This document shows, piece by piece, positions 22,334 through 33,008 of a stretch of DNA of 64,000 bases. This stretch comes from Puccinia triticina. Its lineage: Eukaryota > Basidiomycota > Pucciniomycetes > Pucciniales > Pucciniaceae. Each line of letters starts with the position of its first letter. The first letter of the stretch is position 1. The DNA lies in NCBI RefSeq assembly GCF_026914185.1, contig NC_070563.1:2666001-2730000 (forward strand). Reading direction: 5' to 3'. The notes under the pieces are model-generated. The model saw only the letters and a list, made by a program, of their open reading frames with translations. It did no database searches and was not told the origin of the DNA. A program made the translations under genes and the position numbers.

Positions 22334-24019
22334 GGCCCCGTTTGGCCGCGCAATGTAATATGATAAATCGGGCAATTTATAACGGGGGGCGCCCGGGGTA
22401 TCACACCTGTTTATTTGGTGTTTGGGGCTGCCAATGATATTGTAAAATGCATTACCCCACATCACCAAAAAAATATCACCCCCGCCATTTTGGAAATAGA
22501 GGTCAGGACCTCTATTTCCGGGTGATATATCGGTGACTACATATGTACTCACCCCCCAGTCATCAAGCTGCACCTCTCAATGACCAATCATCTGGTCATC
22601 AAGAAGGACACAACCTCTTGATGACTGGTCAACCAATCATCGAAGAGGACACAACCTCTGGATGACCGGTTGGACCGGCCATCCAGACACAACCTCTGGA
22701 TGACCGTTCTGACCGGCCATCCAGAGGACTTCACCTCTCAATGATCACCGGTTCAACCGGTCATCGAAGAGGACACACCCTCTTGATGACCGGCCAACCG
22801 GTCATTGAAGAGGACAGACCCTTTTGATGATTGGTCAACCGGTCATCAAAGAGGACATAACCTCGGGAGTCTGGTTGACCGGTCATCAAGAGGTTGTGTC
22901 CTCTTCGATGGCCAGTCAACCGCTTCACCTCTTGATGACCAGTCAACAGGTCATCGAGAGGTTGTGTCCTCATGACCAGTCGACCGGTCATCGAGAGGAG
23001 TTCAGCTCTCGATGAACGGTCAACCGGTCATCAGGAGCTGAAGCCCTCTGGACGACCGGTTCAACCAATCATCAGGAGCTGAACTCCTCTAGATGACCGG
23101 TTCAACCGGCCATCCAGAGGAGTTCAGCTCTCGATGACCGGGTGATCGGACATTGAGAGGTGGGCTCCTCTCGATGACCGGATGATTGAGAGGAGTTCAG
23201 CTCTCTCAATGTCCGGTCAACCGGTCATTGAGAGGAGTTCAGCTCTCTCGATGTCCGGTCAACCGGTCATTGAGAGGAGTTCAGCTCTCTCAATGTCCGG
23301 TTGACCGGTCATCAAGAGGAGTTCAGCTCTCTCGATGTCTGGTTGACCGGTCATCGAGAGGAGTTCACCTCTCTCGATGTCCGTTTGACTGGTCATCGAG
23401 AGGAGTTCATCTCTTGATGTCCAATCAACCGGACATTGAGAGAGGTGAACTTTCTTGATGGACCAAGAGACGTTCCTGATGGACCGTTCATCAAAGAGGA
23501 GTTCAGCTCTTGATGACCAATCAACCGGTCGTCAAGAGCTGAATTCCTCTGGATGGCCGGTCAGAGCTGAACGCTCTTGATGGACCGTTCATCAAAGAGG
23601 ACTTGACCTCTTGATGACCAATCAACCAGTCATTGAGAGGTGAAATCCTCTGGATGGCCGGCCAAACCGTTCATCCAGAGGTTAGGTCCTCTTTGATGAC
23701 CGGTTGACCGGTCATTGAGAGGTGAAGTCCTTTTTGATGACCAGATGACCGGTCATTGAGAGGGTGTTACTCCTCCGGATAACCAGTTGAACAGGTCATT
23801 GAGATGTGTACTAGGTGTGTGTACATGTATGATACTGTCTGCTCTCCAAACAGCCTGTTATAAATGGACTCCAACATTATTCTGGAGTGGATGCGCCAAA
23901 CAGCCATGTTATAAATCTAATCATTTCTTGAATGGCTTTATTACAGTTGGATTGCACATTGGGTGGTATGTATATTATGATGCAATTTATCATATCACAC
24001 CGGGCGTCCAAACGGGGCC
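22334..24019. mobile_element. PIF/Harbinger-like non-autonomous element (1.69 kb)
   Basis: Flanked by TTA on both sides (22331-22333, 24020-24022). Terminal inverted repeats of about 35 bp start GGCCCCGTTTGG and share TATGATAAAT further in. TTA duplication plus GGCCCCGTTTGG-like ends is the pattern of Tourist/Harbinger elements. Removing it with one TTA rejoins the gypsy E gag frame (ES-L-MRCRLSEMNVDL). No transposase is present; the interior is mostly hairpin minisatellite. Confidence 0.85.
22555..23800. repeat. ACCGGT hairpin minisatellite, array 3 (inside the Harbinger-like element)
   Basis: About 1.2 kb of ~40-45 bp units, each an inverted repeat around GACCGGTCAACCGGTCATC with flanks GAGAGGAGTTCAGCTCTC. 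Some units are inverted relative to others. Open frames here (such as 23186-23458) are repeat by-products. Confidence 0.85.
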
Positions 24020-24022
24020 TTA

Positions 24023-24931
24023 ATGAGATGCAGACTCAGTGAAATGAATGTAGACCTAGCTAAATTTATAGGTATATTACATGGAACTGTAGTCCTGAAT
24101 GGTCTTAACAAAAAGTACGTGAGAAATGGTGTTCCAGAGAAAAGAGATCTCCCCAAATCTGAAACACCCAAGCCTCCCGCAGGAGATCCGCCTGTAAAGA
24201 GGACTGCAATCCCTGAATGTTACAATTGCGGGGAAAAGGGCCACAAAAAACCTGATTGCCCTAATCCACGCAAAAGGATTAACAACATGGAAGTAGAAGA
24301 GGATTCTGACAGTGAGGAAGACACTCAATCTCAATTTGAGGTTGTTACCACTGAGCCCGCGGAAGAAGACAACCCCAGGATACATGTAATCCAAGCTGAT
24401 ATTGGTGATGACTTATCCATTAATTCCATTCACGGAGATTCCAATTTACCTCAAAAATGGGATTCTTCTATGAAAGTTGGCCATGTTTCTGACGCCAAAT
24501 TGCTCACCAACAAACCTGAAGCAGGGATGAGTTATACTATGGGTAAAACCAGCTATACCACTGTCTTGTTACGTGATACAGAGTTGAGAGCTCTGCTAGA
24601 CATAGGCGCCTTCTGCTCCTGCGTCAGTAGCACCTTCTTGGATGATTGCTATCCAGAATGGGGAAACCACTTGCTCCCCATGCCAAAAGCCAAGTTCAGT
24701 AGCTGCAATTCTGCTATTAAACCAGTAGGAGAAGTAGTTATGCCACTAATCTTCCCGCACTCCAAAGGCTCCCTTAGACTAAATGTGGAATTTGTTGTTT
24801 TACAAGATGCTGTATGTAATTACTTGATCTTAGGTAATGATACATTCTGCATGTATGGAATAGACATATTTCAAAGTAAGGACAGATTCTACACCATAGG
24901 TGGATACTGGAAAATAAAGTTCCAGATTTGA
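24023..24931 (+). pseudogene. Gypsy E Gag C-terminus, zinc knuckle and protease
   Basis: Continues gag with the CCHC knuckle CYNCGEKGHKKPDC (about 24218-24260), an acidic stretch, then the retropepsin-like domain ELRALLDIGAFCSCVSS (about 24580-24630) and YLILGNDTF. The catalytic signature is D-I-G-A instead of D-S/T-G-A, so protease activity is doubtful. The frame ends in TGA at 24929 while related sequence continues. Family role: processing of the Gag-Pol precursor. Confidence 0.8.
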
Positions 24932-25015
24932 AATATTAATATTAAGCTCCCGGACCAACTTAATACTAATAATGTAAAGTACCAAGAAGAACTACATTCT
25001 TTCAAGGAACAATAC

Positions 25016-26409
25016 TTGTCCCAAGCTGCTGTTAGTGAAATCCTGACGGAAGATCAAAAACTTGATGTTCTGAAATCTTGTTTCAAGCACAAAGAAGCCT
25101 TCTGTACTACTGAAGAACCCATTGGTAATATTAAAGGTCATGACATGAAACTAGAACTCACGGTAAGCAAACCTTATCCGCCTCAGCTACGGCGACCCCC
25201 CTATCCTTCAAGCCCCAAGTCTAGAGAAGCTCTTGAAACTCACATCATAGAGCTCCAGGAATTAGGTGTCTTGAAGAAAGTAGGACATAATGAGCAAGTT
25301 GAAGTTACAACACCTGTAATAATTGCGTGGCATAATGAGAAATCTAGGATGGTTGGAGACTTCCGTGCTCTGAATAATTACACTAGACCTGACTACTATC
25401 CCATTCCCCGCATAGACCACTCCTTGCATAACCTGTTCAAAGCTAAGTACATCACCACTGTGGATGTGCTTAAAGGTTTCCACCAGATCCCTATAGACCC
25501 AAAAAGCAGAAAATACCTCAGAATTATCTGCCACTTAGGAATCTTTGAATACCTAAGAATGCCCTTTGGCATCAAAAATGCGCCCTCACATTTCCAGAGG
25601 ATGATGGACTCTGTATTTGGATCCTCTATCAGACAAAGTTGGATGATGGTGTATATAGATGACATTATTATTTAATCTGATGATTGGGAAACTCATTTGG
25701 AGAAAATTAACCTAGTTCTGTCCACGGCCATAGAAGCAGGTTTAAAGATGTCCATTAAAAAGTGTAACTTTGGATATGGAGAACTAAAAGCTTTAGGACG
25801 TGTAGTTTCTGGAATATCCTTAGCCATTGATCAGAACAGAGTAGCTTCTGTCTTACTTAACTCTATGCCACAGAATAAATTAGAAATGATGTCATTTCTG
25901 GGTTTCTGCAGCTACTACCGCCAACATGTACCAAGCTTTGCCAATGTAAGCAAAAGTCTTTATGCACTACGTAATAATGACACCATCTTTGAAATGACAT
26001 ATGACAGAGTACAAGATTACAAAGAGCTTAAAAGGCTTGTTACATCCGCCCCCGTACTGTCCCAACCAGACTACAACAAACCCTTTATATTGTATATTGA
26101 TGCTTGTTTGGATGGTCTGGGTGCCGCATTACACCAAGAATTTGTCATAGATGATAAACCTGTTGAGAAAACTGTTCTGTTTATATCAAGACAAATAAAA
26201 AACTCGGAAAAGAGATATGGAGTCAGTCAAATGGAATGCCTCGCAATGTTGTGGGCCCTCAGAAAAATTTCATTACTACTTGGAAGGCTCTAACTTTGTA
26301 GTGGTCACTGATTGCACTGCTGTAAGAACCCTCATGAATATGAAAACTCCTAATAGGCATATGCTTAGATGGCAAATCGCAATACAACAGTACAGAGGGC
26401 ATATGACTA
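25016..26409 (+). pseudogene. Gypsy E reverse transcriptase and RNase H
   Basis: RT motifs are VGDFRALNNYTRPDYYPIPR, TTVDVLKGFHQIPI, FEYLRMPFGIKNAPSHFQ and VYIDDIII (Y-x-D-D). A TAA follows at about 25673. RNase H follows: [36 protein letters not shown], frameshift, [33 protein letters not shown]. Helitron 1 is inserted at 26410; the frame resumes at 29161 with HKAGAKNKNADGLSR. Family role: cDNA synthesis. Inactive because of a nonsense codon and a frameshift. Confidence 0.9.
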
Positions 26410-26790
26410 TCTAAGTTTATTAAAACCACAGTTTTGCCAAAAAAAAAATCAAGGGTTCCCCCTATATACAAGCAATCAAAAAAAAGAAAGTAAAACAAGC
26501 TAAATTAATGAACAAACAAACAATACAAATCTTAATTGAAACATATCTACAAAAAAAGCAAAGGATTTAACAAACTCCCAGCCTGTGACATGCCACAGGT
26601 GAAAAGAGACCGGTGTTAACCCGCTCAGCCTGGCGCAAGTGCGTGGGGCAAAAGTCGGGGCTGCAAACCCCTCAGCCGATTGCAAGTGCAATTAGGGAGG
26701 GGGAGGATCACCACCAGTGCTCTGCAAATGCAAGAGCAGGGAGGATCACCTGGGGCATGAACCTTGGTGCAGTAGAAGGCCCCTTATATA
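26410..26790 (-). ncRNA. Helitron 1 terminal module (putative outward transcript)
   Basis: On the minus strand TATATAAG (26790-26783) is followed by ~370 bp running to the Helitron terminus, with AATAAA at 26421-26416 inside the terminal 12 bases. Arrangement identical to the Helitron B module, although the middle sequence has diverged. No conserved protein frame is seen. Confidence 0.42.
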
Positions 26791-27396
26791 CTGAAGAAGC
26801 TGTGATTGCAGAGCGCACCATCATCACCTTGGCCCAGGATGGCCCAGAAAGCCACAGGCCACTGTGCCCGTTGCCAGGTGAATACAGTGATTCCTTGCTT
26901 GTATGTACAGCCCCTCTCACTACCCCTAAGCCAGTGCCACGGCAATCAACAAGGTACATACCAATCTGGCAGGGAGTCGAGCGCTTTGGGAGTCTCGCCA
27001 ACTGCTCTGTCAATTTTCTTCGCCTAATACGACCGGCCTTTGTGGCCTTCAATCTAAAGCCGCCTGCGACCACCACCTCTGCGATGCAATCCGCGCCCGC
27101 AACATATTCCCGTCTGCCACCAATTTCAACTTGGCTCATCCCGCCGTTCTTGTCAAGACCTCTCTCAGAATATCAAAAATTCTTCGCGCTCCATTGACCA
27201 CTTGCTCGGCATCCCAACCAAAAACCCACCTGGCCCATAATCTCAACTACCTCAGCTCCATTGGCGCTGGCACAGCTGCTGCTTTCATATCTTGTCGTAA
27301 GTCTCTAGAGGCCTTCAGTAGGTTGATCTTGTCGGTTCGGGTGGGGTACATGATCTCAAACTGAAGCTAATTCACCCTTTGTAGGATCACTTCGGT

Positions 27397-28414
27397 CTAG
27401 AGCGGCCGACCGGCTTCCCAGTCAAGCAACATCGAGGGCTTGATGGTCGCCCACTCACCGGCGCGCTCCGTCGACCGCAAGATCTGCTCTATGCTCGCAA
27501 ACTCGGCCGGGAACTCCGCGAGCCCAAAGATTTTCAACGCTGCCCCAAATATCTCCCCCATGCATCCCGCTAAATGCTCCCGCAGGCCTCCGTCTTTCAC
27601 CATCTCTGAGGGCGCCATTCCACCGGACAGGATCAAGGTCGGTTTCATGGAAGTACTGCATTTAGTTTTTTCATGTTACATCTTCTTGTCAGTCCCATCT
27701 GATCTCCTCATAGATCTGCGAAGGGGTCTGATGGACTGACTTGATTTTTAGTTTGTGCCAACGAAGGATCTGGAGCTCTCTTTCGCCATAGATCTTAGCG
27801 TCGTTGATCTGGCCGTGCCGAAAAAGTTTGGCGTGGAGCTTGAGCCGAGTTTGCGAATGGAGCGCAAGTTGAGAGGCGACTGGAGGATGGGGATGGTCGA
27901 GATAGGGCCCGATACTGATCCGCGTCCATTGGTTATGTCTGACTCAGCCCGGCTGCAGCTGTTCAGCATTGACGACAGTCACGGCGCTGAGGATGAGGAC
28001 CTGGGGGTGTCTCTGACAGTGGGCATCCTCGAAGCCGATGCCGTTTTGGATGAGCACCAATGTTGGAGGATGGCGGCCGTCGTTGGGTGTTTTCAAGAGA
28101 GGCGCGAGGAGAGCAGGGTCATCAACCGGTCGGGCAACACCTTTGTGCAGAAAACCACAAAATCCCAGCCGGATCTGCGTCCGGTTCCAGTTCCACTAGT
28201 GGGCCGAGCTCGTCGGCCCGCTTGACCAACTCGAACACCCGCGTTGGCCGGACCCTGTACGTGCCATATGTTTGACTCGAGATCTTGATGCCCTCTGTCT
28301 GAAAGGCTTCTTAGTTCGACCGGCAGACAAAAACACCTTCGCCTCCGCCTCGGGCCCGTGTAGACGCGATCCGTAGAATGCACCCACTGCTCCCGCGCCA
28401 ACTGCGCATATCAA
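27397..28414 (-). pseudogene. Captured ketopantoate reductase-family (ApbA/PanE) gene fragment
   Basis: Minus-strand pieces in several frames follow the order of 2-dehydropantoate 2-reductase-type proteins: the Rossmann loop GAGAVGAFYGSRLH (28405-28365), WDFVVFCTKVLPD (about 28160), LVLIQNGIGFED (about 28060), ILSAVTVVNAEQ, VRHNQWTRISIGPY (27910), ELQILRWHK (27770), then after a likely intron LILSGGMAPSEM and IKPSMLLDWEAGRPL (27420). The family is an NADPH-dependent reductase. Broken by frame changes, a TGA near 27945 and lack of an ATG. The intron-like gap at about 27660-27750 suggests capture of genomic DNA, not cDNA. Confidence 0.82.
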
Positions 28415-29160
28415 TCAACCATTCAATGGGTTGTAAGTTTCTGGGATAAGGTATTTACATCTTCTTGATAAACAGTGTGTGTGTAAACTGACCTATGAGT
28501 ATATTAGTCTGAAAAGCTACAATGATCCACTGGAAAACATTCCAGGCAAAAAATTTCCTTTTGCCTACCCTTGGCCTGTTGCTTCTCAGCTTGAAGATAG
28601 GCCTGGTCAAACATCTAGCAAAACAGGATATGAATCTCTCTCTCTCTCAGACCAATCTCATTCCCAAAATCTTCATCACAAATCAGACGGGGTGCAGAAG
28701 GCATGAGTCTCTGCTGGGCTAATTAGGTGCTAATTCAACATGAGCCCCAGATGGAGATCAACAAAACCCAACACCATAGCATTCACAAGAGTTGTTTGAA
28801 CAATTTTTTTCCCTAATATTGAAGATCCACAAGGATCATTTGTATTGTCCTGCCACCAATACTCCAATTAGCTAAGGGCAGGGAATTGATTGAGAGCACA
28901 TCAGTGACAGGGCCCAATACACCATGAGATTGTGAATTTCATGGTTCACTTGTTAATTGAGATGATGAGCAGTTAAGCAGAAGTTGAGAACAACTCAACT
29001 TGAGGGTCAAGTATGATTGGGGACAGTTTGAAGTGGAGATCTACAAAAGAATGCAACTCAAACATTTGGAGATCATATCTTTGGGGTTTTTATTTGGTCA
29101 GGGGGGGCTGTAAAGGTTGGACCCCTGAAAGTGCAGCGGCGTAGCCGCCTTGAACTCTAG

Positions 29161-29515
29161 TAATTCATAAAGCAGGAGCCAAAAATAAGAATGCGGATGG
29201 TCTAAGTAGATAGGCCTTTCCAAATAACCCAGATAATCCAGCATATGATCCTGAGGATGAGGACATTTTTCCAATCTTAGGGATACATGCCTGTGACTTA
29301 GATAATTCTTTCTATGACTTGGTTCAGAAAAGCTATGACAAGAACAGTGAACTCCTCAAACTGGTTGAAATTTTAAGAAATGACAGTAGCCCACCAGAAC
29401 TGATTGCTAGCTTACCAGAAAATTTTGCCCAACACTATAAACTGGGGAAATTCACGTTGCTAGATGGACTTCTTTACTTCAGACATAAACACTCTAGTGT
29501 TTTGGTACTAAGTAA
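29161..29515 (+). pseudogene. Gypsy E RNase H end and connection domain
   Basis: Continues the gypsy E frame between the two Helitrons: HKAGAKNKNADGLSR (end of RNase H), a TAG stop, then an acidic linker and LPENFAQHYKLGKFTLLDGL / YFRHKHSSVLVLSN. The frame continues beyond Helitron 2 with KDQTKDILKECHD. Confidence 0.85.
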
Positions 29516-29986
29516 TCCAAGTTTACTAAAGACACAGTTTTTCCAAAATTGAAAAAATTAAGATCAAGGGTTCTCCCTTACAACTATACAAAATGAGAAA
29601 AAAAATCATCAGAGGTTTCCCCATCAACAAAAGTTCAAAAAAAAAAAAAAAAAAAGGTGGGGATTTCCCACTACAAAAAAAGGGGAATTTTACATGAGAA
29701 AAATATGATTTTATTGACAAGAAAGCTTCTACCAGCCTTCCAACATCGGCAAAGCCGTGCCCACAGGCTCACCACCCAGCCCGCGTCAAGCGCACAGGTC
29801 AAAAGTGATGGACATGAAGGCCCCTGGCCTGCAGCTAAGGCTGAAGACCCGTGGAGGGCCCACTCTTCAGCCCCTCAGACTGTGCATGTGCAACAGCGGA
29901 GGGGGCCGAGGACAAACCGTCCGCTGGAATTTCAGCAGCAGAGGACACCCTGGGGGATTTATGACCATAAAGCCCTTCCTTTTATA
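29516..29986 (-). ncRNA. Helitron 2 terminal module (putative outward transcript)
   Basis: On the minus strand TATAAAAG (29986-29979) precedes ~260 bp very similar to the Helitron B module (TCCTCTGCTGCTG, TTCCAGCGGACGG, GGTTTGTCCTC, CCCCCTCCGCTGTTGCAC), then AATAAA at 29715-29710 and an A+T-rich tail to the Helitron end. This pair is the best evidence that the module is conserved as a unit. Confidence 0.48.
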
Positions 29987-30484
29987 CACAATGGTGTTCC
30001 ACGTCTAGCTTCCGCGGCCGCGTTTTGACCAGCTTGGCATTTATGATAGGACCCTTGGATCACGAATGGACTAGTTCTTCTCATTGTCAGCACCACGAGG
30101 ACGACCATTGCCAGAAAACATACTATTTTTTTCCTTCTTTATATGTATGTATTGCCATTCAGGCATTGCCAAGCAACATGTTCCACAAACTTTACAGTTG
30201 ACCAATTTTTTCATCCTTGCTAATCCCTGTAGACCTCAAGCCCTTGGTCTCTGACGCCTGGTTTTCCTCTTCACCCCACCCTCCACCGCCACCCACCGCC
30301 ACCGCCAGTCAGCCACATCCTCAATAGGGGGGTTCACAATTGAATTTTATAAAACTTTGGAGGCCAATTTAAGGCCTTTATGAACATAATTTTCCAATTT
30401 TGGCAAGATGTCCTGAAAAAGGTGTGACTGATCAATCAGTGCAATTTATCAACTTTTTAAAAATATGTTCATAAATAGGTCAAA

Positions 30485-31381
30485 ATGGGTCCTAAAGTTT
30501 TACAAATTTCAATTGTGAACCCCCCTAATGACACCAACCCCACCAAGCCCCATTTGTCAGCGCATCTCCAACGGACTCGCAATCCCAATTTAGCAAGTCG
30601 GGCCAGTTTTCGGGGTCCAGCGGACTTGCTATCCGACTCGCCAAACGCCTCCCGAGTTGTCTCAATTCGCCACAGCCCTCAGGCTCCGCTTGTGGCGATC
30701 ATTCAGGATGACTACGCATTCAATATGATGACCAGGGCTCGACAAGCAAGGATGGTATTGCCGACGACAAGGTGGTCCAGCCTTTTGTTGGGTCTCCTTG
30801 TCTGGCGAGTCCGCTGTGGACCAGGGATACCCCATTACAGGTGTCCCAGGGCCGCGATCCAGAGACCGTTGAAGATGCTCTCAAGTCTAATCATCGTCAT
30901 CTATTGTCATCCCTGTCCAGAGCCGAGTCAATCCAGCCTATCCAAAGTTTGCTCGCCGAGATCACTGAACTTATACACGTCTACTCCCTGTTCCAAGACT
31001 ACGCCATCAACCAAGCCGAGAGCCGCAGCTACCCTCTCCTTCCTGTATGAGATAGGCAGAAAGCTTGTTGTCCTCGCTGGCAGCTTCTTGCTTGCAAGAG
31101 CCTCCCTCTCCCTCTCCACACTTGCCACCTTTGAGGTCATTGAGCTTGTCTCTAGCATCATCTCCAACCTTGTCCAGAGCAAACTCCCCAGACCAATTCC
31201 ATCCTTAACCTCCCCCACCATCATCAGCATATCTCTACCCCCTGTTAGCTTTCTCAGCCAACTCAGCTTTCCTCATCCATGTCATGCAGTGTATAAATCA
31301 ATGAATAGATTTTGTAAACAGTTCTGTCTGTCTAGATGGGTATACCTGACTGGTTGTTTAATTAATATCTCAACTAGCTGA
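30485..31381 (+). other. Open frame in Helitron 2, coding status unknown
   Basis: A 298-codon plus-strand frame with ATG at 30485, rich in Ser, Leu and Pro, without motifs I recognise. The alternative minus frame (30928-31230) is also open. Its N-terminal part overlaps A+T-rich non-coding-looking sequence that recurs near 32390 (GGTCCTAAAGTTTTGCAAAT), which argues against a real start here. It may include captured host sequence. Confidence 0.2.
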
Positions 31382-31389
31382 TCAATTTT

Positions 31390-31800
31390 TGATTGTTTCC
31401 ATCTTAGTGATAGTGGTTGTGAAGCCCCGCACGCCTTGCGGGGTTCACTAGGTGTCACAACACCTATCACATAATCCAACAGCCAGGGATTTAGTCTCAA
31501 GTCCTCCCCCTCTTTCCTAGCCCGGCAGAGACCTCCGGACCCCTTCGACATCTCTCTGCCGAGCTAGGTGAGTCCTTTCATTCTCTTCTTGCTCTCTTCC
31601 CTTCTCATCCTCAAGACTGGTGTACATAGACTGAGAGAGACCTCCGGACCCCTTCGGCATCTCTCTGCTGAGCTAGCCCCTGCAATATAGCCCCGAGGAT
31701 GTTGGTTCTAGAACGTCCCAGGCCTTGTGCCTTGTCCCACTGCGCCATTCAGCCTCCGAATAGTGAAGGGTCTCCCAACCCTTACAGTGGTGGTCAACTT
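31390..31800 (-). repeat. Possible tRNA-derived SINE (minus strand) in Helitron 2
   Basis: On the minus strand a pol III A-box-like TGGCGCAGTGG (31747-31737) is followed 22 bases on by a B-box-like GTTCTAGAACC (31714-31704). The body has a repeated block, GGGGTCCGGAGGTCTC, at about 31640 and 31525. No poly-A tail or clear target duplication was found. Confidence 0.4.
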
Positions 31801-32660
31801 CATGTTCATGTCTCATGTTTTAGATTTGTATTTTTTCCTCATTTCTTAAGAATATAAAACAACAACCAAAAGCATGGAAAATGGGCTAGCAGTAGCATCT
31901 ATTTAACTACCTTTTGTATTGCTATCACTTCATCTCTTCAAGAAAATTGAAGGCTCAGACCACCAAAATCAAATGACACTCAGTGTATATCATACCTAAT
32001 CTATTTGTGGCAACCTTTTGTGCTTCTCATATTCTACTTGTTTGCAGAGATGGAAATGTGCTTCTTTGATCAACACTTTTTTGTCATCTGTTTTATTTAA
32101 AACTATGAAATTCATCAAGTAAATCTTCAAACCATGGGATTCACAATTGCATTCTATGAAATTGGGAGTAAATTTGAGGTCTTAATCTACAAAATTTTGA
32201 AACTTTGGCCAGTCCTCCAAGGTTCTCCATGATTGATTATTGCTGATAACTCTATGCAAATGATCAATTTATACTTTAGAACTGTTGTGAAATGTATGTA
32301 GTTTGTCACCAAGACAAATGTCACAGGAGTTTCTGAGTTAAGTACTTAGTAAAAAAATTGTCATTTGTGTGAGATTCCTCAGCCAAAATGGGTCCTAAAG
32401 TTTTGCAAATTTTGATTGTTGTGAACCCCCCCCCCCCCAATAATAGAAAAATGATGCTTGTAAATTTTGCGTAATTGAAATTGCTTATTATTAAGGTATT
32501 GGTTTGCACACCACATACAAGTTAACCTGGATGGTAATAATCTCAAAACATTCCATATATTCAGAATTGAAAAGGATACACACATGAGCTACTGCCACAG
32601 AGTAAAAGATTTGAGCTGGGCACCTGGGCTCTGCAGCGGCGCAGCCGCCTTATCCTCTAG

Positions 32661-32934
32661 TAAAGATCAAACCAAAGACATCCTGAAGGAATGCCATGAT
32701 AATGTCAATTCTGGCCACTTCTCTGAAGAGAGGACAGTGGAAAGAATCAAACAAACTGCGTGGTGGATTGACTGGAAGGAACAAGTACATGATTACATCC
32801 AATCTTGTGATGCATGCCAGAAAGGAAACAAACAGACTGGCAAAAGATTTGGACTACTCCAGAAAATTGCAGAACCCATGGAGAAATGGGAAATAGTAAA
32901 TATGGATTTTGTTACAGGACTGCCCCCAGGAGGA
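32661..32934 (+). pseudogene. Gypsy E integrase zinc-binding domain (truncated)
   Basis: The H-H-C-C domain is seen: ECHDNVNSGHFSEERTVERI ... YIQSCDACQKGNKQ, then WEIVNMDFVTGLPPGG with the first catalytic Asp. The core DDE domain is lost because unrelated sequence begins at about 32930. Frame intact within the segment. Confidence 0.85.
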
Positions 32935-33008
32935 CGGAGCTGGATGGAGCTGATTGGAGCTGGCGTGGGTAATAAATTTCCCCAAGCAGCCCTACGCAGA
33001 AAATGTTT

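Larger units (their letters stand above)
26410..29160 (+). mobile_element. Helitron-like element 1 (2.75 kb) with captured gene
   Basis: Starts TCTAAGTTTATTAAAACC and ends with hairpin GCAGCGGCGTAGCCGCC then CTAG. It is inserted between A (26409) and T (29161) with no duplication; excision gives ATG ACT ATA ATT CAT AAA, restoring the gypsy E RNase H frame. It carries an outward module at its 5' end and a ketopantoate-reductase-type pseudogene; no Rep/helicase, so it is non-autonomous. The region 28430-29100 is non-coding. Confidence 0.88.
29516..32660 (+). mobile_element. Helitron-like element 2 (3.15 kb)
   Basis: Starts TCCAAGTTTACTAAAGACAC, related to the start of Helitron 1, and ends with hairpin GCAGCGGCGCAGCCGCC then CTAG. 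Inserted between A (29515) and T (32661); excision gives GTA CTA AGT AAT AAA GAT, restoring the gypsy E frame (VLSNKD). Contains the outward module, a SINE-like piece near 31.4-31.8 kb, and otherwise A+T-rich sequence. No Rep/helicase. Confidence 0.88.
19801..32934 (+). mobile_element. Decayed Ty3/gypsy retrotransposon E with several insertions
   Basis: Gag, CCHC knuckle, protease, RT, RNase H and the integrase zinc-binding domain follow in gypsy order on the plus strand, interrupted by a TAGCG element (~20924-21278), a Harbinger-like element (22334-24019), Helitron 1 (26410-29160) and Helitron 2 (29516-32660). The reading frame is restored across the Harbinger-like and Helitron insertions when these are removed. 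Several stops and frameshifts make it inactive. The end is lost near 32934, where unrelated sequence begins. Confidence 0.85.

Noticed and set aside
23186..23458. 90-codon frame with repeating VNRSLRGVQLSRCP
   Set aside because: A direct translation of the hairpin minisatellite.
26708..27139. 143-codon minus frame in Helitron 1
   Set aside because: It overlaps the outward module and the end of the captured reductase; no reductase motif lies in this frame and no family is recognised.
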